Shown here piece after piece: positions 9,085-18,202 of a DNA stretch of 64,000 bases (positions are counted from its first letter, which is position 1; every line of letters begins with the position of its first letter). This DNA is from Ghiorsea sp. (GTDB taxonomy: Bacteria > Pseudomonadota > Zetaproteobacteria > Mariprofundales > Mariprofundaceae). Below the pieces are notes generated by a model. It was not told where the DNA came from, made no database searches, and was given only the letters and a program-made list of their open reading frames with translations. The translations under genes were made by a program, and so were the position numbers. The DNA is taken from the NCBI GenBank assembly GCA_027080505.1, contig JALWRX010000029.1, positions 17,843 to 81,842 of the forward strand, read 5' to 3'.

Positions 9085-10155
9085 ATGCGACCTGCAATCA
9101 TCACTATCAACCTTCAACACTTGGCTTGGAATTATCACCTGCTACAAAAGCATGCGGGAGAAACCAATATTATGGCAGTAGTGAAAGCCAATGCTTATGG
9201 TCATGGGCTACTTACAGTTGCCAACACCTTACATCAACAAGATTGCCGAAGTTTTGCTGTCACAGATGCCTACGAGGGCGAAACATTACGCAAGGAAATA
9301 CCATACGATAGTGATATTGTATTATTTTCAGGTGTTTTTGATGCTGAGGATGCAGCTTTATGTCAAAAATATACACTTACCCCTGTTATCGCACGACCTG
9401 AACAACTCACTTTACTTCAGTCTGCGGGATTTACAGGCAAACTATGGCTTAAAGTGGATACAGGCATGTCTCGCATTGGTGCCACATCGCTACAAAGCCT
9501 CATCAAGAGTATGCCATCTTCCATGCAGTTGGCAGGTATTATGTCTCACCTTGCTTGTGCTGATGAACCTAAGCACAAGCTTAATCAACAACAAATCGAC
9601 CAGTTCAAAACCATTCAACAAAGCACACAAGCCCCTGCATACAGTTTATTCAATAGTGCTGGTCTAATTGCTTTTTCACAACACATTAAAACGGATATTG
9701 CCCGACCTGGATTAGCACTTTATGGCATTGAACCCATTACTTCCCAACCCTTAGGGCTTAAACCCGTGATGCAACTTAGCAGCCAAGTTATGCAAATAAG
9801 AAACATCAAAAAAGGGGAAAGCGTATCTTATGGCGCGACATGGTTAGCCCCACAAGATATGCGCATTGCCATTGTTGCATTAGGTTATGCTGATGGTTTA
9901 CCAAGGTTATTGTCCAACCAGGGGCAAGTATGGGTGAAAGGACAATTATTGCCTATTGTTGGTCGTGTTTGCATGGACTATTGTATGCTTGCAATAACAC
10001 AACATGATGTACAAGTGGGTGATGAAGTGGTTTTCTTTGGTTACCACGACAACCAACCCTCAGCCAACCACGTCGCCACACAATGCCAAACCATCAGTTA
10101 TGAACTGTTCACACAAATTCCTTCGCGTGTACCGCGAACCTATGTTAAGGAGTAA
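9085..10155 (+). CDS. alr: alanine racemase
   Basis: 356 residues, a normal Alr length. The PLP-binding lysine lies in AVVKANAYGHG near residue 35, and the C-terminal domain has VGRVCMDYCML with the region of the catalytic tyrosine (SVSYGATW). Alr interconverts L- and D-alanine for peptidoglycan. It is divergent from iscR and 3 bp upstream of acs, so the two may share a transcript even though the functions differ. Confidence 0.95.
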   Translation: MRPAIITINLQHLAWNYHLLQKHAGETNIMAVVKANAYGHGLLTVANTLHQQDCRSFAVTDAYEGETLRKEIPYDSDIVLFSGVFDAEDAALCQKYTLTPVIARPEQLTLLQSAGFTGKLWLKVDTGMSRIGATSLQSLIKSMPSSMQLAGIMSHLACADEPKHKLNQQQIDQFKTIQQSTQAPAYSLFNSAGLIAFSQHIKTDIARPGLALYGIEPITSQPLGLKPVMQLSSQVMQIRNIKKGESVSYGATWLAPQDMRIAIVALGYADGLPRLLSNQGQVWVKGQLLPIVGRVCMDYCMLAITQHDVQVGDEVVFFGYHDNQPSANHVATQCQTISYELFTQIPSRVPRTYVKE

Positions 10156-10158
10156 ACC

Positions 10159-12108
10159 ATGAGCCAAGATAATATTGAATCTACGTTAGAAGAAACTCGT
10201 ATATTTCATCCACCAGCATCCGATAGTGCTTTTGCTTCATTGGCAGACAGACAAGCTTTATGCGATAAATTTGAGGCTGATTTTGAAGGCACTTGGGCTG
10301 ACTTGGCAAAAAAAGAACTAACTTGGCAAAAGCCATTTTTAACCGTTTTAAACAGTGACAAACCACCATTTTATCAATGGTTTGAAGATGGTAATATTAA
10401 CGTATCTGAAAACTGTATCGATAGGCATGTAGCTAACGGGCTTGGTGAACGCACAGCTATTATTTGGGAAGGTGAGCCTGGTGATGTGCGCCATATTTCA
10501 TACGCAGAACTATTGCGTGAGGTCAGCAAGGCAGCCAATGGTTTAAAAGAGCTGGGTATCAACAAAGGTGACCGCGTAGTGATTTATATGCCTATGATTC
10601 CTGAAGCTGCATTTGCCATGTTGGCATGTGCACGAATTGGCGCAACGCACTCCGTCGTCTTTGGTGGTTTTTCCGCTCAAGCCCTTCAAGACCGTATTGA
10701 AGATGCAGGGGCAAAGTTGGTGATTACTGCTGATGGTGGTTATCGCCGTGGCAAAGTATTTAATCTTAAAGACAGCGTAGATACAGCCACTCAAGAAGGA
10801 TGTGTAAGCCTTGAACATGTCTTGGTGGTCAAGCGCGGCAACAATGATATTGCTTGGCATGAAAAAGATGTATGGTGGCATGAGTTGTGTGATAAACAGT
10901 CCGAAAACTGCCAACCCACCACCATTGAAGCTGAACACCCACTATTTATCCTTTATACTTCAGGCTCCACGGGCAAGCCCAAAGGTATTGTTCACAGCAC
11001 TGGTGGTTATCTATTGTGGGCGCATTTAACCATGCAATACAGCTTTGATTTTAGACCTGAATCGGATGTATTTTGGTGTACGGCTGATGTGGGTTGGATT
11101 ACAGGACACTCCTATTCAGTGTATGGTCCACTATCCAATGGTGGCACAACCGTGATGTATGAAGGCACACCCACTTATCCTGATGCGGGTCGTTTCTGGA
11201 AAATTTGCCAAGACCATCAAGTATCTATTTTTTACACCGCACCCACAGCTATTCGTGCGCTAAACAAAGCAGGTGATAAATTCCCTAATGCTTATGATTT
11301 ATCCAAGTTGCGCGTACTCGGCACAGTGGGAGAACCGATTAACCCCGAAGCATGGATGTGGTATCATGAAGTGATTGGTGGTGGTCGTTGCCCCATCGTG
11401 GATACATGGTGGCAAACCGAAACAGGTGGACACATGCTTGCACCTATGCCGTTTGCCGTACCTACCAAGCCTGGCTCTGCCACACTGCCGTTACCCGGTG
11501 TGTTTGCTGATATTGTGGATGAAACAGGTGCACCTGTTGCCCAAGGTGGCGGCTTATTGGTGCTCACCAAACCTTGGCCATCTATGTTACGCGGCATTTG
11601 GGGTGATGATGCCCGTTTTGTTGAAACCTACTGGCAGGATTTTGTTGACCAAGGCTATTATTTGGCGGGCGATAGCGCACGCAAAGATGAAGATGGTTAT
11701 TTCTGGATTATGGGGCGCGTGGATGATGTACTGAATGTATCAGGGCATCGTCTGGGCACTATGGAAATTGAGTCGGCATTGGTCTCACATGATGCGGTGG
11801 CTGAAGCTGCTGTGGTGGGTCGCCCCGATGACATCAAAGGTGAAGGTATTTTTGCTTTTGTGATTCTTAAAGTGGATGCCAGCGAAACACTGGAACAAGA
11901 ACTACGCCAACACGTTGCCAAAGAAATTGGTGCCATCGCCAAACCCGATGTCATTCGTTTTACGGATGTGTTACCCAAAACACGTTCGGGTAAAATTATG
12001 CGTCGATTGCTTAGGGACATTGCCGCAGGGCGCGACATCACTTCGGATATTTCTACCTTGGAAGACCAGTCTGTCATCGCTAAGCTTCAAGGGAAACGCC
12101 TATCGTAA
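10159..12108 (+). CDS. acs: acetyl-CoA synthetase
   Basis: 649 residues, full length. It has the N-terminal ACAS domain, the AMP-binding loop [18 protein letters not shown], the WWQTETGG motif, the hinge [21 protein letters not shown], and the C-terminal acetylatable lysine region [19 protein letters not shown]. It activates acetate to acetyl-CoA through acetyl-AMP. It follows alr by 3 bp. Lysine acetylation control is known for the family; no acetyltransferase gene is seen nearby. Confidence 0.96.
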   Translation: MSQDNIESTLEETRIFHPPASDSAFASLADRQALCDKFEADFEGTWADLAKKELTWQKPFLTVLNSDKPPFYQWFEDGNINVSENCIDRHVANGLGERTAIIWEGEPGDVRHISYAELLREVSKAANGLKELGINKGDRVVIYMPMIPEAAFAMLACARIGATHSVVFGGFSAQALQDRIEDAGAKLVITADGGYRRGKVFNLKDSVDTATQEGCVSLEHVLVVKRGNNDIAWHEKDVWWHELCDKQSENCQPTTIEAEHPLFILYTSGSTGKPKGIVHSTGGYLLWAHLTMQYSFDFRPESDVFWCTADVGWITGHSYSVYGPLSNGGTTVMYEGTPTYPDAGRFWKICQDHQVSIFYTAPTAIRALNKAGDKFPNAYDLSKLRVLGTVGEPINPEAWMWYHEVIGGGRCPIVDTWWQTETGGHMLAPMPFAVPTKPGSATLPLPGVFADIVDETGAPVAQGGGLLVLTKPWPSMLRGIWGDDARFVETYWQDFVDQGYYLAGDSARKDEDGYFWIMGRVDDVLNVSGHRLGTMEIESALVSHDAVAEAAVVGRPDDIKGEGIFAFVILKVDASETLEQELRQHVAKEIGAIAKPDVIRFTDVLPKTRSGKIMRRLLRDIAAGRDITSDISTLEDQSVIAKLQGKRLS

Positions 12109-12152
12109 CTGAACATTCAGTTTACCACGCACCCATTGCCAAACCGTCGGCA

Positions 12153-14591
12153 GTGGGTCGTGTGTATTTATCTGTCTCTGGCGTATTGCTGCTGCTTTTG
12201 ATTGCATGGCATTATTCCATTCAAGTCACAGCGCATAACACCGCACGCAATCAAGTCACCGCATGGCTACAAAACATGGGCGCAAGTGCAGAACAAGTTG
12301 ATTTCCGCATGTTGCGTGGTGCATTAACCATTAACAATATCAAAGCAAGCTATTTGGGTGGCGATGTATTCATTGAACAACTTTTTATCAAAGGTAACCC
12401 TGCATCTATCAGCAGCGAACACCCCTTATTACAGCAAGTGGTTATCAAACATGCATCGTATGATGCAAATGGGCTAAACAAAACATGGCAAGCAGAGCAC
12501 ATCACCTTCCCCGATACACTTGCGCGTATTTTTTATCATGCAAAACGTGTACAGCTTATCGAAAGTGACATCCAACATATCTTGGATATGCCTAAACTTT
12601 GGGTTGAACAACTCACCATATCTGGCTCAGCCAAGCAACGACATATCACAGCTCAAGGTTTTTTAGGAGCCACCGCCAACACATGGCAAATGAATAGCAT
12701 TGTGCCAACCCAAAGCCAACAGCAAACGGGACATATCACTTCGCAATATCACGGCATTAACAGTGACATAAATTGGACAGGTTTTTGGTTGACGAAAAAC
12801 CTTAACATACACGTGCAGCAACAGCGTCAAAAAAAATCACTGCAACTCAATATCACCCAAGAAGATAAGCAATGGAGCACACAGTTTACGGCTCATGATT
12901 GGGACATTGTCCGCCCTGACTTGCAAACCAGCATCACAGGGCAAGGTAACATCATCAAACAAGGCAAAACATGGCTAATCAACAGCCCCAAACTTAACTT
13001 TAACGATACCAGCCTCCAACAATTACAAAGTGAAGTCAGCAAAGGCACAGCACACAATATTCATATCAATACCGCAAAGCAGCAAATCGCCATAAAAAGC
13101 CTTCTCATTCAAGATGCTACATTCACCATAGACACATATAGCGCAACCAAGCTCAATCATGGCTGGCATATCAACCTCGATAACCTCAGCCTAATTGATC
13201 TGCAACCCACATTATTAGTGCAAGGCTCACCCATCACATTCCCTGCACTTAATGGTTATGCTAAAATAGAAAATAATCAGCTTGAGTTTGATGTATCAGG
13301 AGAAAGTGCCAATGAACAATTCGTACGCATAAAAAGCAAGAAGGATAAAATCTATCTCACCGCAAAGAAAGTACCTTTGCGTTTGCTACGAAACCTTCTT
13401 CCTCAACCTTTACAAGAAAAGGCTTTAACATTGCAAGGAGACACAAAACTTCAGCTTACCATAAAACCTAAACAACAATGGCAAACAACAGGGCAAGTCA
13501 ACATACGTAATATGTACCTTGCATCAAAGAACCAAGCATTTAAGGCTTCTACATTCGATTTACAAATCCAACATGCCAACCTACAAGGTGTCCAACAAGC
13601 AACGGCTACTGCCAAGCAATGGGTCATGCAGCTACCACTAACTCCCCGCCAAGCATGGGAAACACCATCACATTTAGAAGATTGGCTGCGTATTCCTTGG
13701 CAACTACAAAGTGTACAACTTCAAAATGGTTACATTAATATCGGTGGTGAACAGCCATGGTTTAGCCAAGCCAACCTGCAGATTTCCAACTGGCAAAGCA
13801 AGGACACCAGTTTAACTTTTCAAAGTGACTTTGGGCTATCCAAGCTCAACACCACCATGCTACTACAACCTGATGCACAACACATGATGCAGTGGAAGAA
13901 AGTTCAGTTATCCATACAACATGCAAATCTGTTTACACTATCACCTTGGTTATCTTTTTCAGGTTTCCCTACACCCAACAAAGGTCAAATCAGCATACAA
14001 ATGCAAGCAAGCAAAGACCCCAACATTCAAGGAAAAGCTGATATATTATTCAATCACTTACAATGCACCGCCTTAAATGCACAAAATGACTTCCTGCTAC
14101 AAGCAACTGGGCAAACAGGACAAGCCATTATTCAACACATCAGCCGCAATCATCAAATTGTTTACCACCTCAATTTTCAAGGCAAAGCAACACAAGATTT
14201 AGGACAGGTCGTAGGACAAGCTCTATTACAAGCAACCATCAACAAACTTAACCATGCAAAAAAACCTAAGCTCCATAATGAACAACGCAAAGCTTTAGGC
14301 AGTATTCGTATCCATCAAAATGACCCTTTATCCCATAATGAACGGACTCGCTTACGCCAAATGATAAAACGGACAAAAAGGCATGGCTGGCATGTCGAAC
14401 TACTACCTGACTTAGGTACTTCTGACCTTACCACGCAGCTCAAAACACAAATCTACCAAACACAAGCGATGATTAAGCATTTCATGTCCAAACGCGGCAT
14501 CAAACCACAACATATTTACCTTATCGCCGCCCAAAACAAACATCATAGTACCAGTAGCACTGCTTCCATTCATATTCATTTGGTGAAATAA
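12153..14591 (+). CDS. AsmA/DUF748-like membrane-anchored protein
   Basis: 812 residues from a GTG start. One N-terminal membrane helix (YLSVSGVLLLLLIAWHYSI) is followed by a long, Gln- and Asn-rich beta-repetitive region typical of AsmA-like proteins that span the periplasm (for example QVDFRMLRGALTINNIKASYLGG). The last 100 residues (LSHNERTRLRQMIKRTKRH...) resemble the DUF748/OmpA-like tail. AsmA-like proteins bridge the envelope and are linked to phospholipid transport. The assignment rests on architecture, not on a strong motif. The frame stays open upstream into acs, so the start is uncertain. Confidence 0.6.
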   Translation: MGRVYLSVSGVLLLLLIAWHYSIQVTAHNTARNQVTAWLQNMGASAEQVDFRMLRGALTINNIKASYLGGDVFIEQLFIKGNPASISSEHPLLQQVVIKHASYDANGLNKTWQAEHITFPDTLARIFYHAKRVQLIESDIQHILDMPKLWVEQLTISGSAKQRHITAQGFLGATANTWQMNSIVPTQSQQQTGHITSQYHGINSDINWTGFWLTKNLNIHVQQQRQKKSLQLNITQEDKQWSTQFTAHDWDIVRPDLQTSITGQGNIIKQGKTWLINSPKLNFNDTSLQQLQSEVSKGTAHNIHINTAKQQIAIKSLLIQDATFTIDTYSATKLNHGWHINLDNLSLIDLQPTLLVQGSPITFPALNGYAKIENNQLEFDVSGESANEQFVRIKSKKDKIYLTAKKVPLRLLRNLLPQPLQEKALTLQGDTKLQLTIKPKQQWQTTGQVNIRNMYLASKNQAFKASTFDLQIQHANLQGVQQATATAKQWVMQLPLTPRQAWETPSHLEDWLRIPWQLQSVQLQNGYINIGGEQPWFSQANLQISNWQSKDTSLTFQSDFGLSKLNTTMLLQPDAQHMMQWKKVQLSIQHANLFTLSPWLSFSGFPTPNKGQISIQMQASKDPNIQGKADILFNHLQCTALNAQNDFLLQATGQTGQAIIQHISRNHQIVYHLNFQGKATQDLGQVVGQALLQATINKLNHAKKPKLHNEQRKALGSIRIHQNDPLSHNERTRLRQMIKRTKRHGWHVELLPDLGTSDLTTQLKTQIYQTQAMIKHFMSKRGIKPQHIYLIAAQNKHHSTSSTASIHIHLVK

Positions 14592-14698
14592 GTGTGTTAA
14601 AAAATAAAGTGTAAGGAAAAGCTTGCAACACAAGCCCAATCACACTAGAAATCGCCACTCTGAAAAAAAGCGGTCTTTTTTTACTGCTTCTTTTGATT

Positions 14699-14774
14699 GG
14701 CTCGATAGCTCAGTCGGTAGAGCAAGGGATTGAAAATCCCTGTGTCCCTGGTTCGATTCCAGGTCGAGCCACCA
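14699..14774 (+). tRNA. tRNA-Phe (GAA)
   Basis: Acceptor GGCTCGA/TCGAGCC, D-arm TAGCTCAGTCGGTAGAGC, anticodon stem AGGGA/TCCCT with loop TTGAAAA (anticodon GAA), T-arm CCTGGTTCGATTCCAGG, and encoded CCA. A strong terminator follows at 14801. Confidence 0.96.
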
Positions 14775-14800
14775 TTACAATGCCTAGCAGAGGGCAATAG

Positions 14801-14833
14801 AAGCCAACATACTTATGTATGTTGGCTTTTTAT
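14801..14833 (+). terminator. Rho-independent terminator after tRNA-Phe
   Basis: AAGCCAACATAC and GTATGTTGGCTT form a 12-bp perfect stem with a TTAT loop, followed by TTTATTTT. It lies 27 bp past the tRNA-Phe CCA, showing that the normal downstream flank of this tRNA is intact. Between here and the island border at 15048 I see no gene: the 88-aa ORF 14815-15081 starts inside the terminator. Confidence 0.9.
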
Positions 14834-15047
14834 TTTCAAATCCTGTATTTAAAAACAAGACAAGTACACTCAAACTCATTAAGAGCATTGAAACTTTTAG
14901 ACCATTTATTATCAGTCGAAATAGAATATTTGCGAACATTATTTTCCAATATTGTACAACTTATGCAAAAACTGTCGCTAATGAACACAGAAGACTAAAC
15001 GTTAAGTTTGAAAAAGAGGGGGAAACCAAAAGGTTATCACAAAAAAA

Positions 15048-15069
15048 TGGTGGGCCTAGCTCTATCGAA
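15048..15069. repeat. distal att site (degenerate tRNA-Ala 3' end)
   Basis: TGGTGGGCCTAGC followed by TCT and ATCGAA. The tRNA-Ala end at 32933-32955 reads TGGTGGAGCCTAGC, GGG, ATCGAA. That is 19 shared positions, three mismatches and one missing base, in the same orientation, as expected for a direct att repeat that has drifted. Confidence 0.6.
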
Positions 15070-15123
15070 TACTCAATGTAAGCATCTAAAAACAAAAATA
15101 GTTATTATAAACCACTGTTCAAT

Positions 15124-15150
15124 ATACCGTCATATGTACCGTCAATTTAA
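15124..15150. repeat. integrase arm-type repeats, left end
   Basis: ATACCGTCA, five bases, then ACCGTCAATTTAA. The right end at 32800-32826 has the same 27-bp arrangement with 24 of 27 bases identical and in the same orientation. The last part also overlaps a 17-bp palindrome built on GTCAATTT/AAATTGAC. Integrase or excisionase binding is inferred. Confidence 0.75.
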
Positions 15151-15163
15151 AATTGACTCCACA

Positions 15164-15460
15164 CTACTTATTATTAATCAGCTCCAAGATATCGTTCAAT
15201 GCTTCTTTTGCATCAGCACTAAGTGACTTATGAGTAACAATCATATTCAAAGCCTCAGGAAGGCTAATACCTACTTCTTTACAGGCTCTTATAAGTTTCC
15301 AATCGTTGAGAACCCTTTTCCCCGACCTGTAACTTGAGACATTTCCCTTGTTGTCATTTAACCACTCTGCAAGTTCGACATCAGTTGAGAAACCCAATTT
15401 CTCTTTTACTTTATCAAACACTTCGTTTACAAACTGTAAGTACTTATCATGCCTCTTCAT
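15164..15460 (-). CDS. CI-like phage-type repressor
   Basis: The ORF track begins at 15550, but an AGGAGG four bases before the internal ATG at 15460 sets the real start, giving 98 residues (MKRHDKYLQFVNEVFDKVKEKLG...). The core KEKLGFSTDVELAEWLNDNKGNVSSYRSGKRVLND is a helix-turn-helix like that of phage CI repressors. It is divergent from the AlpA-like gene with a 110-bp gap, a typical switch layout for control of excision. Role as the island's master repressor is inferred. Confidence 0.7.
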   Translation of the reverse strand: MKRHDKYLQFVNEVFDKVKEKLGFSTDVELAEWLNDNKGNVSSYRSGKRVLNDWKLIRACKEVGISLPEALNMIVTHKSLSADAKEALNDILELINNK

Positions 15461-15570
15461 TTCTCCTCCTTTTTTCCATAACGAACCATAACTAAAGTTT
15501 TCTTCTTGACAACTGTATTTCATGCTCAATAGTTGTTCGTAAGTTTTCACAATGAAAACAAGGAGAGCTT

Positions 15571-15771
15571 ATGTCAAAAGAAATAAATCACGAAGAATTG
15601 CTACGGCTTCCAGCCGTACTACAAATCATTCCCGTTTCTCGAAGCCATTGGTGGGAAGGCGTGAAATCTAAGAAATATCCACAGCCCATCAAACTTGGAC
15701 CAAAAATAACCGTGTGGAAAAGGTCAGATATTCAACAATTGATTTTAGAGCTTTCGGAGGGGTCAGGATGA
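15571..15771 (+). CDS. AlpA-family regulator/excisionase-like protein
   Basis: 66 residues with an AlpA/MerR-like winged helix: LLRLPAVLQIIPVSRSHWWEGV, YPQPIKLGPKITVWKRSDI. AlpA of the CP4-57 prophage promotes excision by activating an integrase or acting as a direction factor. An AGGAGAGCTT precedes the ATG. It is the first gene of a tightly packed plus-strand group (15571-17123) that ends with a tyrosine recombinase. Confidence 0.85.
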   Translation: MSKEINHEELLRLPAVLQIIPVSRSHWWEGVKSKKYPQPIKLGPKITVWKRSDIQQLILELSEGSG

Positions 15772-15968
15772 CAATCAATCCAATTTCTATCTCAATAAAT
15801 GAAATCTCATCCCAACCTCAAATAATGAATTTACGGAAGGTATTGGCTGCGTATGCCTACCGTTTTTTGTTTAGTACCTACCGCGCTCTGTCACCCGCTT
15901 TTTTGAGCGGGTTAAACAGAGCGCGGAACCGCTCCACCACATTATTGATGGAGACACAGCCATGGTAA
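15768..15968 (+). CDS. small ORF with a nested hairpin
   Basis: 66 residues from an ATG overlapping the AlpA-like stop (ATGA), ending at TAA 15966-15968, which overlaps the next start (ATGGTAA at 15962). Sequence MTINPISISINEISSQPQIM... has no domain I recognise. The middle of the frame is occupied by a strong hairpin (15881-15926), so the DNA or RNA structure may matter more than the peptide. The overlaps favour translation, but a non-coding leader is possible. Confidence 0.4.
   Translation: MTINPISISINEISSQPQIMNLRKVLAAYAYRFLFSTYRALSPAFLSGLNRARNRSTTLLMETQPW
15881..15926. other. nested perfect hairpin
   Basis: CCGCGCTCTGT (15881-15891) pairs perfectly with ACAGAGCGCGG (15916-15926), and inside it CCCGCT (15894-15899) pairs with AGCGGG (15906-15911). 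The structure is GC-rich against an AT-rich background. No T-tract follows, so it is not a normal terminator. It could be a single-strand origin, a protein-binding cruciform or a translational control structure for the next gene. Confidence 0.7.
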
Positions 15969-16234
15969 CACGCAGTGAGGCAAGCGCAGGGTTTAATGCA
16001 GCAAGTGAAGTGACCAAAATCAAAAGAGCACGTGGCGAAAGGCGTAGAAAAGGTCGAAACTATAAGTCAAAGCTTGATCGGTATCGCTCCGAGCTGGTTT
16101 CACTTTATCACGCGGGTGCAAGTTGCGAAGATTTAGCTTATTGGCTAAAAACTCAAAAGAAAGTTTCAGCACATTCAACAACTGTGATGCGCTATTTATA
16201 TGGGTTACCTGAATTGGTGCGGCGTAATGGTTAG
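15962..16234 (+). CDS. basic HTH-like island protein
   Basis: 90 residues. A very basic stretch (KIKRARGERRRKGRNYKSKLDRY) precedes a helix-turn-helix-like segment LVSLYHAGASCEDLAYWLKTQKK...TTVMRYLYGLPEL. Its start overlaps the previous small ORF and its stop overlaps the next recombinase start (ATG at 16227), so the genes are translationally coupled. DNA binding, perhaps as an accessory of the recombinase, is inferred. I do not recognise a named family with certainty. Confidence 0.6.
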   Translation: MVTRSEASAGFNAASEVTKIKRARGERRRKGRNYKSKLDRYRSELVSLYHAGASCEDLAYWLKTQKKVSAHSTTVMRYLYGLPELVRRNG

Positions 16235-17123
16235 TTTCCGTTCTTCAAAAAACCAAGCAGCGCATCTCATTAAGCAAAAATTAGCTCTAAATACGCCTCG
16301 ACATGGCAATCAGAAAGATGGTTTAATTCACGGTCAAGCTACTGCAGATCGTTACGCACAAGCATTGAAAAATGTTTCGGATTGGATGAAGTCCAATAAT
16401 CTACTGGACGGCTTAACAAACATTACCTCCAATCAAGCCCAGGCATATCTAGATGAAAGAACTGAACAAATCATGCAAAAAACTTTGAACACAGAAAGAC
16501 GAGCCTTAGAAACAGTGCTTAATGCAAAGATTCCAGCAGTACGCTCTCTGATTAGTTCTACCAACAAGCATAAAGGCTACGAACCCAATCAAGTTCATTT
16601 GATTATGACACGAATGAAAGAGCATAATACCTTGGCTACCCAAATCGCCCAAGCTTCGGGTGTTCGAGCCCATGAATTGCTAACACTGCGAGAATCGCAT
16701 GAAAGAGAGGCATCCACACATCGTGAATGGTCAAAAGAACGCTTTGCTGGTCGTGAAAATCAGTATATTTATACTGTCAAAGGAAAAGGCGGCTTAATTC
16801 GAGAGGTTTCCATTCCCGAACACCTGCATCAACAATTGCAATCGGTAAGGCTTGAAAAACCAAGGATTATGATTGATAGAGGTATTAAATATGAATCTTT
16901 TTATACAGTCGGTGGTGGGCAAGCTTGGAGCAAATCTTTCTCCACCCTATCAAAAAAAGAACTGGGTTGGTCAGATGGCGCTCATGCACTACGCCACAAC
17001 TATGCTCGTGCGAGGATGGAAGAGCTTCAATCCAGAGGATATAATTATTACCATGCCCGCAAAATTATTAGCCAAGAGATGGGGCACTTTAGGGGCGATA
17101 TCACTGAGATTTACTTGAAATAA
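16227..17123 (+). CDS. tyrosine recombinase (second integrase-like gene)
   Basis: 298 residues from the ATG at 16227, which overlaps the upstream stop. The C-terminal half has the tyrosine recombinase residues: Arg in ASGVRAHELLTL, His/Arg in GAHALRHNYARARM, GHF in QEMGHFRGD, and the nucleophile Tyr in ITEIYLK at the very end. It differs from the P4-type integrase at 31518-32744 and lies mid-island. It could act on a different site, resolve the element, or be left from an earlier element. Confidence 0.85.
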   Translation: MVSFRSSKNQAAHLIKQKLALNTPRHGNQKDGLIHGQATADRYAQALKNVSDWMKSNNLLDGLTNITSNQAQAYLDERTEQIMQKTLNTERRALETVLNAKIPAVRSLISSTNKHKGYEPNQVHLIMTRMKEHNTLATQIAQASGVRAHELLTLRESHEREASTHREWSKERFAGRENQYIYTVKGKGGLIREVSIPEHLHQQLQSVRLEKPRIMIDRGIKYESFYTVGGGQAWSKSFSTLSKKELGWSDGAHALRHNYARARMEELQSRGYNYYHARKIISQEMGHFRGDITEIYLK

Positions 17124-17162
17124 TTTTCACATTAGCATCAATTTCTTGGAGGTTCATATTAA

Positions 17163-17843
17163 ATGTTGAACAAATTATTCTCTTTTATTAAAAGTAAGGA
17201 ACAATCACAAAAAGAAACTTTTGAATATATCTTACAAATTGCCAACAATATCTCACAAGAGAATCCAAAAGAGTTACTTAATTTAATCAAATTATTGGGA
17301 CAAAAAACACAAGCCGAACAACTTTTATATATCCTAAAGCATAAAAATGGTCACCATATGAGGGCAATAAGCAGAAGGAACATATGGTTTAGCCCATCAA
17401 CACGCTTTGGGATAGAATCTAAAACGCTTTCTGAAGTGTTTTTACAACTACCCAACAATGATAAAATATCATTAGGTGATGATTTAGTAATAACAAACCC
17501 TTGGGAAAGAAGTAGAATGCAAGCTGCATTGATTCATCACGGGCAAAGCAGGAATAGAGGAGCTTGGAAACAGGACAGTAATCATTACACCGTATTATGG
17601 AAGCCTCTAAACATTATTTGGGTTGAAAATGGAAACCACTCTATAGCTGCTGGAATTATACAGGGTGATGGAACTTTAGTTCCATCTGAAACATACGATA
17701 TATCACCCATATATGACTACATTAAATGTGATGGAAATCATTTTATCGATATAGAACAAAACAAAGTAATTGGAAATGTGCGGAATATTGAGTTTGCTGC
17801 AATTTTTGAAATAGGCAGACTCCTAAGAGATGTTAATAAATAA
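17163..17843 (+). CDS. uncharacterised 226-aa protein (possibly DUF6710-like)
   Basis: 226 residues starting MLNKLFSFIKSKEQSQ after GGAGG. The N-terminal half is helical and charged; the C-terminal half has KPLNIIWVENGNHSIAAGIIQGDGTLVPSE, which may be a small catalytic or binding core with conserved Glu-Asn-Gly-Asn-His. I have a weak impression of DUF6710, a family seen near defence genes, but cannot confirm it. It sits alone between the recombinase and the type I restriction genes and looks like cargo. Confidence 0.6.
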   Translation: MLNKLFSFIKSKEQSQKETFEYILQIANNISQENPKELLNLIKLLGQKTQAEQLLYILKHKNGHHMRAISRRNIWFSPSTRFGIESKTLSEVFLQLPNNDKISLGDDLVITNPWERSRMQAALIHHGQSRNRGAWKQDSNHYTVLWKPLNIIWVENGNHSIAAGIIQGDGTLVPSETYDISPIYDYIKCDGNHFIDIEQNKVIGNVRNIEFAAIFEIGRLLRDVNK

Positions 17844-17958
17844 ACAGCACCTTAAAGGTACTAATTATTTTTTCTCTGAGCTTACACCTACAACCAAGCT
17901 TAAAAGGTTGATGTCGTTACCAAACTACTACATTGTTCTACTTATTAAAGGAGATACC

Positions 17959-18036
17959 ATGGATTTTATGACTGCAGCAATACTATCAGGCTTTGTATAC
18001 GGCACATTAAAAAATGGTTTGATGCTTACAAATTAA
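17959..18036 (+). CDS. 25-aa hydrophobic peptide or truncated N-terminus
   Basis: MDFMTAAILSGFVYGTLKNG continues for five more residues to a TAA. It is preceded by AAAGGAGATACC, a very strong ribosome-binding site, which favours real translation. The ORF track's longer version from 17830 overlaps the upstream gene and has no such site. It could be a one-helix membrane peptide. Alternatively it is the surviving start of a larger defence protein, since similar MDF-TAA-SG starts occur in some of these; that is a low-confidence memory. Confidence 0.5.
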   Translation: MDFMTAAILSGFVYGTLKNGLMLTN

Positions 18037-18202
18037 AACCGAACTTGTGTATTCTTATGAAAAAGCCCACCCACTCTTGTAAAATACCCATCAAATATGA
18101 TTCAAAAAATCCACTAAATATTTTTTCACAATGAACATTAAGTTTCACAAATTGAAAAGTACCCATATTTAAACTACTCTCGCCGTGGGCTGGAGGGCTT
18201 AC

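Noticed and set aside
14699-14774. tRNA-Phe as the island's attachment site
   Set aside because: The tRNA and its terminator are followed by about 215 bp before the repeats begin, and the border repeat matches tRNA-Ala, not tRNA-Phe.
14815-15081. 88-aa plus-strand ORF next to tRNA-Phe
   Set aside because: It starts inside the tRNA-Phe terminator and runs across the island border; no ribosome-binding site and no recognisable domain.
17830-18036. 68-aa version of the tiny ORF
   Set aside because: It begins inside the upstream gene; the strong ribosome-binding site supports the internal start at 17959.
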